Below, piece after piece: positions 59,225 to 64,000 of a stretch of 64,000 nt of DNA (the first letter of the stretch is position 1; each line of letters opens with the position of its first letter). The translations under genes were made by a program, and so were the position numbers. The DNA lies in contig JBKECK010000030.1 of assembly GCA_047974625.1 (NCBI GenBank), positions 1 to 64,000 of the forward strand, written 5' to 3'. The notes under the pieces were generated by a model. That model did not search any database. It saw only the letters and a program-made list of their open reading frames with translations, and was not told the origin of the DNA. The DNA comes from CADEDH01 sp047974625. GTDB lineage: Bacteria; Actinomycetota; Acidimicrobiia; Acidimicrobiales; SZUA-35.

Positions 59225-59851
59225 TCAACGCGACCCGGCCATCAGGGCGGCCCGCTTCCGGTTGATCCGCCACCATCCGACGAGGCCGACGAGGGCGGCC
59301 GTCACCACCGCGGCGACAAGGGCGGTGGTGGGAAAGCCGCCGGTCTCCTCGGGGACGGTACCGATGCGGAGCGGTTCGGTGGCGGTGGCCTCGTAGCTGA
59401 ACCCGTAGTCGGCGTCGACCTCGTGACCGTCGGCCGACCGGTAGTGGTACCGGACCTGGTACGGGCCTTCGACGGTCAGGGGGGTGTCGAGCTGGTGCCG
59501 CATGATCTGACCCGACCCGACCGTGGTCCGGCCCGGCACTTCGGCGCCGTCCCGGGTGACGACGATCACCGCGTCGGTGACCGGTTCGAGCACGGCCAGG
59601 TCGACGAAATCGACGGTGCCGCCCACGGTGCCACTCGCCGCCGGGGAACTCTGCACCAGGTCACCGTGGGCTGGGAGGGCGCCGCTACGACCGGGGGTGG
59701 AGACCACCACCACTACGGCGGCGGCCGCCGCCAGGGCGGGCAGGACGACGACCAGGGCGGCCCGCCGCCCGACGACCCTCCACGGCCGAACCGTCCCCGA
59801 CCCGGCCCGACGGTGCGCCTGGCGGCCACCGCCCGGGGCGGTGTCGGTCAC
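59225..59851 (-). CDS. CopC-domain copper-resistance-like protein with C-terminal TM
   Basis: The GTG at 59851 overlaps the SMP-30 stop (GTGA), giving 208 residues. A basic N-terminus and TM segment (LVVVLPALAAAAAVVVVVS) precede LPAHGDLVQSSPAASG, the CopC N-terminal His motif. The domain ends SADGHEVDADYGFSYE, and a final TM helix follows. CopC proteins bind copper outside the cytoplasmic membrane. No CopD gene is next to it. Confidence 0.78.
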   Translation of the reverse strand: MTDTAPGGGRQAHRRAGSGTVRPWRVVGRRAALVVVLPALAAAAAVVVVVSTPGRSGALPAHGDLVQSSPAASGTVGGTVDFVDLAVLEPVTDAVIVVTRDGAEVPGRTTVGSGQIMRHQLDTPLTVEGPYQVRYHYRSADGHEVDADYGFSYEATATEPLRIGTVPEETGGFPTTALVAAVVTAALVGLVGWWRINRKRAALMAGSR

Positions 59852-60774
59852 GGCAGGGTCGGCTCGTAGGCCAGGGGCAGGCCCGGGGCGTCCCACTGGC
59901 GGGACACGAGCCGGCCCGACCCGGACAGGGTCACGAAGGCGAGGGTCCGGTCTGGGCCGCCGAAGCAGATGTTGGTGGTCAACGGGTCGGGGAAGGGCCG
60001 GTGGTAGTGGAGCCCGTCCGGGGTGACCACGGTGATCCCACCGTTGCCGATGGTGGCCACGCACACGTTTCCGTAGGCGTCCACGGCCAGGGAATCGAAC
60101 AGGGGGCCGCCCTCGGGGTCGGCCAGGACCGTCCCCCGGTGCTCGGGTCCGAAGTAGCCGGCGATCTCGCCGGGGCCGGACAGCTCCCACTGGTAGAGCC
60201 GCCCCTGGTGGGTCTCGGCCACGTAGAGAACGTCCTCGTCGGGGGATAGGCCCACCCCGTTTGGGGCGTCAAGGGGGAACACCACTTCACGGATGTCGGA
60301 TCCGTCCGCCTTGGCGTAGTACAGGCCGCCCCGGTCCCGCTCCCGGGGACGGTTCTTCCCGTGGTCGGTGAACCAGAAGCCACCGCTGGTGTCGAACACC
60401 AGGTCGTTGGGGCCCCGCAGCCGGTTGCCGTTGCAGCCGTCGTAGAGGGTCTCCACCTTGCCAGTGGCGACGTCGACCCTCTGGATGCTCCCCCCGGTGT
60501 AGTCGGCGGGTTGCAGGCCCGGGCGGAGCAGGCCATTGCGTTGGGACCACTCGAAGCCGCCGTTGTTGCACACGTAGACCAGCCCGTCCGGTCCGACGGC
60601 GGCGCCGTTGGGGCCGCCCCCGCATTCGGCGACCACCTCGACCTCCCCGTCGGCGGTGACCCGGGTGAGCGTGCCTCGGGCGATCTCCACCAGGATGATC
60701 GAATTGTCGGGGTACCAGATCGGACCCTCCGGGAACAACAGTCCCGAGGCCCATTCGGTGGTGTCCATGGCCAT
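59848..60774 (-). CDS. SMP-30/gluconolactonase-family protein
   Basis: The ATG at 60774 (MAMDTTEWASGLLFPEGP) follows GGAGGAAGGAAG, giving 308 residues. The six-bladed propeller metal ligands are in LFPEGPIWY (Glu near 14), LRGPNDLVFDTSGGFWF (Asn) and FDSLAVDAYGNVCVAT (Asp). It is probably a lactonase for sugar or other lactones. It is coupled to the CopC-like gene. Confidence 0.85.
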   Translation of the reverse strand: MAMDTTEWASGLLFPEGPIWYPDNSIILVEIARGTLTRVTADGEVEVVAECGGGPNGAAVGPDGLVYVCNNGGFEWSQRNGLLRPGLQPADYTGGSIQRVDVATGKVETLYDGCNGNRLRGPNDLVFDTSGGFWFTDHGKNRPRERDRGGLYYAKADGSDIREVVFPLDAPNGVGLSPDEDVLYVAETHQGRLYQWELSGPGEIAGYFGPEHRGTVLADPEGGPLFDSLAVDAYGNVCVATIGNGGITVVTPDGLHYHRPFPDPLTTNICFGGPDRTLAFVTLSGSGRLVSRQWDAPGLPLAYEPTLP

Positions 60775-60884
60775 ATGCGCCGCTTCCTTCCTCCACTGCC
60801 CTCCGCCGGTTGGGACAGTGTGCCAGGTCACCCGCCCGGGGAGAAACCCCCCATCGTGACCACCGGCCGAGACCGGGTGGACGG

Positions 60885-61889
60885 TCAGTGGCGGGAGCTC
60901 CGCGGTCCTTCGCCGTCCTGGATCTTGGCCGCTTCGGCGATGTCGGCCGCGGTGATGGTGCTGAGGGCGGTGGCGTCGAGCCTGTCGAGCGAACCCCCGG
61001 CGGCCAGCCGGACGGCCTGACGGTTCATGGCCTGTTCCAGGAGGTTCCGGGCGTACCGGCCGTTGCCGAACCCCGGGCTGCGGATGACCCGGCCGAACAC
61101 GTTGACCAGTTCATCGCCGGCCCCGGGGTCGAGCCGGTAGTCGGCGTCGGTGGCCAGCTTCTCGGTGATGGCCACCAGGTCACCGGCGGCGTAGTCGGGG
61201 AACGGGATCTCCCGGGCGAAACGGGACCGGAGACCTGGGTTCGACTCCAGGAACTCGTGCATGAGCTGGGGGTAGCCGGCCACGATCACCACCAGCCGGT
61301 GGCGGTGATCCTCCATCCGCTTGAGCAGGGTCTCGATCGCCTCGGCCCCGAAGTCGTTGCCGAGGGTGCGCCGGGGGGCCAGGGCGTACGCCTCGTCGAT
61401 GAACAGGACCCCGTCGAGGGCCCGGCGCACCACCCGGTTGGTCTTGGCCGCCGTGTGTCCCACGTACTGGCCCACCAGCCCGGACCGATCGACCTCGACC
61501 AGGTGGCCCCGCTGGAGCAGACCCAACGAGCCGTACATCTCGGCCAGCAGGCGGGCCACCGTGGTCTTCCCGGTGCCCGGGTTGCCGACGAACACCAGGT
61601 GCTGGCTCGCGGTGACGTCGGTGAGACCATGCTCCCGGCGCCGGGCCTGGAGCTGGAGGAAGGCCACCAGAGCCCCCACCTGCTCCTTTACCGAGTCCAG
61701 GCCGACCAGGGCGTCCAGATCGGCCTGGATCTCGTTCATGGGCCGGGGTGAGCGGAGAGTGGGCAGACGACCGTCAAGGTTGAGGGAGCCGGACGCAGCG
61801 GTGGTCCGGGCCCGCTGACCGGCGGTGCGCAGCGAGCTGGTCACGGTGGCGGCAATCTTGCGCGGGAACCCATCTCGCCCTTTGGCCAT
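60885..61889 (-). CDS. CbbX/SpoVK-type AAA+ ATPase
   Basis: The ATG at 61889 (MAKGRDGFPRKIAAT) gives 334 residues. A basic N-terminal segment of about 50 residues precedes ALVGLDSVKEQVGALVAF. Walker A is FVGNPGTGKTTVARLL near 112, Walker B is VLFIDEAYALAP near 170, and the Arg-finger region is SNPGLRSRF near 227. CbbX remodels Rubisco, and relatives (EccA, SpoVK) serve other systems; no Rubisco or ESX gene is in the window. Target unknown. Confidence 0.82.
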   Translation of the reverse strand: MAKGRDGFPRKIAATVTSSLRTAGQRARTTAASGSLNLDGRLPTLRSPRPMNEIQADLDALVGLDSVKEQVGALVAFLQLQARRREHGLTDVTASQHLVFVGNPGTGKTTVARLLAEMYGSLGLLQRGHLVEVDRSGLVGQYVGHTAAKTNRVVRRALDGVLFIDEAYALAPRRTLGNDFGAEAIETLLKRMEDHRHRLVVIVAGYPQLMHEFLESNPGLRSRFAREIPFPDYAAGDLVAITEKLATDADYRLDPGAGDELVNVFGRVIRSPGFGNGRYARNLLEQAMNRQAVRLAAGGSLDRLDATALSTITAADIAEAAKIQDGEGPRSSRH

Positions 61890-61959
61890 TGGTCGACCGT
61901 ACCCGCCCAGGCGGCGCACCGGTAAGGTCGTGGGGGATCGGCGCCGTCCGGGCCGCTCC

Positions 61960-62586
61960 TCAAAGTTCCACGGTGCCCCGAGGGGTAACGAGGCTGGCCG
62001 AGACGCCACCAGGGTCGGCGGCAGCCACGGCCAGGGCCAAGCCGATGGCGTCGAAGACCAGGCCGAGCCGTTCGGGGTCCGGGTGGCGCACCAGCAACCG
62101 GTCGAGCCGACAATCGTGGGTCACCGAGGCCGAGGGGTGGGGGCTGTCCCGCCAGTCGATCAGAAAGGGGACGGCGCCGCCGCCCTCCGGGTACACCGAT
62201 TCGGACACCTCCCAGGACAGGGGCGTCCCGTCGGATCGACTCCGGACCATCTCGTGGATGGCACCGATTTCAATTCCGGCCCTGCGGGCCCCATCGGCCG
62301 CCACCACGATGTCGTCGACGCGCACGGCGAAGGTGACCAGACGATGCTCGTCAGGGCCCAGATCGTCTATCCCGAAGGGCCGGGGCCCGGAGGGGGTGGG
62401 CTGGTCGGGGTCGGGGGCGAGGAGCTCCAGGTAGGTGGCGCCGTGGAGACCAACGAGGGCGTTCCGGGTGCCGATCCCCGGATGGGAGCCGCCCGGGGTC
62501 GGTACCACCCCGGCCGCTTCGGCGAACCAGGCGACCAGCGGATCGAGTGCTCCGCCGACCACGACAAGATGATCAATAGTGGCCAT
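61960..62586 (-). CDS. VOC-family (glyoxalase-3-type) protein
   Basis: A 208-residue protein beginning MATIDHLVVVGGALDPLVAW. It has GSHPGIGTRNALVGLHGATYLELLAPD in pieces, IHEMVRSRSDGTPLSWEVS and VPFLIDWRDSPHPS, matching PF13468-like proteins. The His of IDHLVV and Glu of YLELLAP are likely metal ligands. Substrate unknown. Confidence 0.8.
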   Translation of the reverse strand: MATIDHLVVVGGALDPLVAWFAEAAGVVPTPGGSHPGIGTRNALVGLHGATYLELLAPDPDQPTPSGPRPFGIDDLGPDEHRLVTFAVRVDDIVVAADGARRAGIEIGAIHEMVRSRSDGTPLSWEVSESVYPEGGGAVPFLIDWRDSPHPSASVTHDCRLDRLLVRHPDPERLGLVFDAIGLALAVAAADPGGVSASLVTPRGTVEL

Positions 62587-62649
62587 GACCTCCCGTGATA
62601 GCCCGGCTCCGGTGCGGGCGCAACGGCTGCACCGGGCCGTCCGGGGGCC

Positions 62650-63615
62650 TCACGCGGAGCCGGAACGGGTGGCCAGCAGCCACACGGCTACCAGCCAGGC
62701 GATCACCAGGGTGACCGCCGCGTAACGGTGGACCCGCCGCAGAGTGACCATGGCCACCCAGGCGCCGACGACGATGACCACCATCACGCCCACCCCGACG
62801 GTTCTCAGACCGACGTCGGTGATCGGACCGGGCGAGATGAGGGCGATGACCCCACCCACGGCCAGGCTGTTGAACATGTTGGAACCGAGCAGGTTGCCGA
62901 GGATGAGGTCGGTCTCACCCTTGCGGGCCGCCACCACGGCGGTGACCATCTCGGGCAGCGACGTTCCCACCGCCACCAGGGTGAACCCGATGAAGCCGCC
63001 GGTCAGGCCGGCCGACACGGCGATCCCGTTCGACCCCCAAACCAGCAGCTGGGCCCCCGCCACGGTGCCGATGAGGCCCACCAGGGTGCGGAGACCGTCG
63101 TAGCCGATCGTGCGGGGCTCGTCGTCGAGCACGTGACTCTCCCCGTTCTCGTGACCGCCGGCGACCATCCAGGCCAGTGCGGCCACGAGGCCGACGAGCA
63201 GGCCGACGCCCTCCCAGCGTGTTAGGCCACCGACCGTGCACCAGGCGAAGGCCAGTACGGCGAGCAGGGACAGGGGGGCCTCCCGGCTCAGCACGCTGCG
63301 GTTGACCACGAGGGGGACGACGAAGGCCGCCGAGGCCAGCACCAGGGACAGGTTGGCCACGTTGGAACCGACGATGTTGCCCACGCCGAGGTCCCGGTTG
63401 CCGTCGACGGCGGCCGCCGCCGATACGAGTAACTCCGGGGCGCTGGTGCCGAATCCGACGATGACCGCGCCCACCACGACCGGCGAGAGCTTGAGGGTGT
63501 GGGCGACCCCCACCGAACCCTCGACGAAGGCGTCCGCCGCCCGGGTCAAGAGCAGGAGACCGATCGTGATCTCGATGATCGCCACGGCGACGGCGGGTTC
63601 GCTGAGCCAGGTCAC
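62650..63615 (-). CDS. Sodium/calcium exchanger family membrane protein
   Basis: A 321-residue protein from a GTG at 63615, with about ten TM helices in two inverted halves. Alpha-repeats are GFGTSAPELLVSAAAAV near 53 and AVGTSLPEMVTAVVAARKG near 215, both with the acidic residue that binds Ca2+. VGNIVGSNVANLSLVL and LGNLLGSNMFNSLAVGG are the second repeat parts. It exports Ca2+ (or K+) in exchange for Na+. Confidence 0.93.
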   Translation of the reverse strand: MTWLSEPAVAVAIIEITIGLLLLTRAADAFVEGSVGVAHTLKLSPVVVGAVIVGFGTSAPELLVSAAAAVDGNRDLGVGNIVGSNVANLSLVLASAAFVVPLVVNRSVLSREAPLSLLAVLAFAWCTVGGLTRWEGVGLLVGLVAALAWMVAGGHENGESHVLDDEPRTIGYDGLRTLVGLIGTVAGAQLLVWGSNGIAVSAGLTGGFIGFTLVAVGTSLPEMVTAVVAARKGETDLILGNLLGSNMFNSLAVGGVIALISPGPITDVGLRTVGVGVMVVIVVGAWVAMVTLRRVHRYAAVTLVIAWLVAVWLLATRSGSA

Positions 63616-63682
63616 CGCCGCAGGCTAGCCAGCCGGTGGCCGGGGCGGGCCGGCCCACGCCTCCGTCCCGGCCCGAGACGGA

Positions 63683-64000
63683 TCAGCGGGCCCGGTACCC
63701 CGGGGGCGGGGCGAGGGCCGGGTCGTCGACCTGGTCGGCGAACCAGTCGTCGGCACCGTCGCCGTCACCGTCCGCTCCGGCCCGGGCCTGGTGTCCCTCG
63801 ACACCGTCGGCCCCGTCGAACCCGTCGGCCCCGTCGAACCCGTCGAACCCATCCTGGCCATCGAACCCATCCTGGCCATCGAACCCGTCGGCGCCATCGG
63901 GGCCGTCGAACCGGGGTTCGGTGACCGGGGGGAGCTCGAAGTCAGCTGGCGGGTCGGCCGGGTCGTCGACCAGGGAGCCGGTGAGGTCGGCGCCCGTCCC
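63683..64000 (-). CDS. C-terminal end of a protein with Asp-Gly-rich repeats (5' part beyond window)
   Basis: The frame is open from base 64000 to TGA at 63683-63685 (about 105 residues visible). It reads TGSLVDDPADPPADFELPP, then repeated DGFDGQDGFDGADG units from 15-bp repeats (about 63797-63900), then an Asp-rich stretch and WFADQVDDPAL. It is acidic and probably disordered. No family can be named. Confidence 0.65.
   Translation of the reverse strand, partial: GTGADLTGSLVDDPADPPADFELPPVTEPRFDGPDGADGFDGQDGFDGQDGFDGFDGADGFDGADGVEGHQARAGADGDGDGADDWFADQVDDPALAPPPGYRAR
63797..63900 (-). repeat. 15- to 18-bp repeats encoding Asp-Gly units
   Basis: Imperfect repeats of a GTCGAACCCGTCGG/CCATCCTGGCCATCGAA type on the + strand encode FDG, ADG and QDG units of the edge protein. 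Confidence 0.8.

Noticed and set aside
1..64000. CRISPR array, prophage or insertion sequence
   Set aside because: The tandem repeats are contiguous without spacers, and no transposase, integrase or phage structural motif is visible. Genes are mostly chromosomal housekeeping families.

Overview
This is a 64 kb stretch of a very GC-rich bacterial chromosome. It is densely packed, with many start/stop overlaps of the GTGA or ATGA type, GTG starts and Pro/Arg-rich shadow frames. The content points to an actinomycete (Actinomycetota), and my inference is a deep-branching, Acidimicrobiia-like lineage. Supporting signs are an actinobacterial SOS box (GAAC-N4-GTTC) upstream of lexA, the nrdR / LysM protein / lexA neighbourhood known from Mycobacterium, an SCO6745-family protein, a bL37-like micro-protein, actinobacterial-type DapD, and a B12-dependent (class II) ribonucleotide reductase. 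I see no tRNA, rRNA, prophage, insertion sequence or CRISPR array.

Layout. 1-9.3 kb: tatD-metG, rmuC, a large DUF937/BON/OmpA envelope protein, then S4-rsmI-DUF192 and ychF. 9.4-16 kb: a bL37-like micro-ORF, a DCC-family protein, a phosphohexomutase whose N-terminus has no normal start, an unknown protein coupled to an EAL protein, a PfkB kinase and a thiamine-binding protein. 16-23.3 kb, the DNA-precursor and SOS block: nrdJ with a long non-coding leader and tandem NrdR boxes, a RibD-like reductase, nrdR, a ChiZ-like LysM protein, and lexA behind an array of LexA-like operators. 23.6-33.7 kb: a ferritin-like protein, a CoA transferase, and a succinylase-route DAP/lysine set (dapE, dapD, dapC, dapF) interleaved with hflX, followed by miaA. 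33.7-42.7 kb: the stretch between miaA and miaB, normally neighbours, here holding an APH-fold pseudokinase, a hydrolase, a VOC protein, an AraC-type regulator and an operon of OmpA lipoprotein, ECF sigma factor and Ser/Thr kinase. 42.7-50.6 kb: a phosphodiesterase, pgl, an RNase Z-like enzyme, an MFS exporter coupled to a solo molybdenum hydroxylase subunit, and a CBS-less IMPDH/GMP reductase. 50.7-59.2 kb: recA, a lipoprotein, ilvE, cinA, a lipoprotein peptidase, pgsA and rimO. 59.2-64 kb: a CopC-like protein, an SMP-30 protein, a CbbX-like AAA+ ATPase, a VOC protein, a Na+/Ca2+ exchanger, and the C-terminus of an Asp/Gly-repeat protein.

Two themes link the window. The first is DNA damage and precursor supply: lexA, recA, a ChiZ-like division factor, nrdR/nrdJ and rmuC, with visible operators. 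The second is a striking number of short tandem repeats (15, 16, 18 and 27 bp). They occur in frame inside otherwise ordinary genes (rmuC, cinA, a Ser/Thr kinase, a VOC protein, lipoproteins) and also in the control regions of lexA and recA. The most interesting single locus is the lexA control region, where eight GAAC/GTAC-N4-GTTC-like sites lie within 211 bp, four of them made by a 15-bp tandem repeat.
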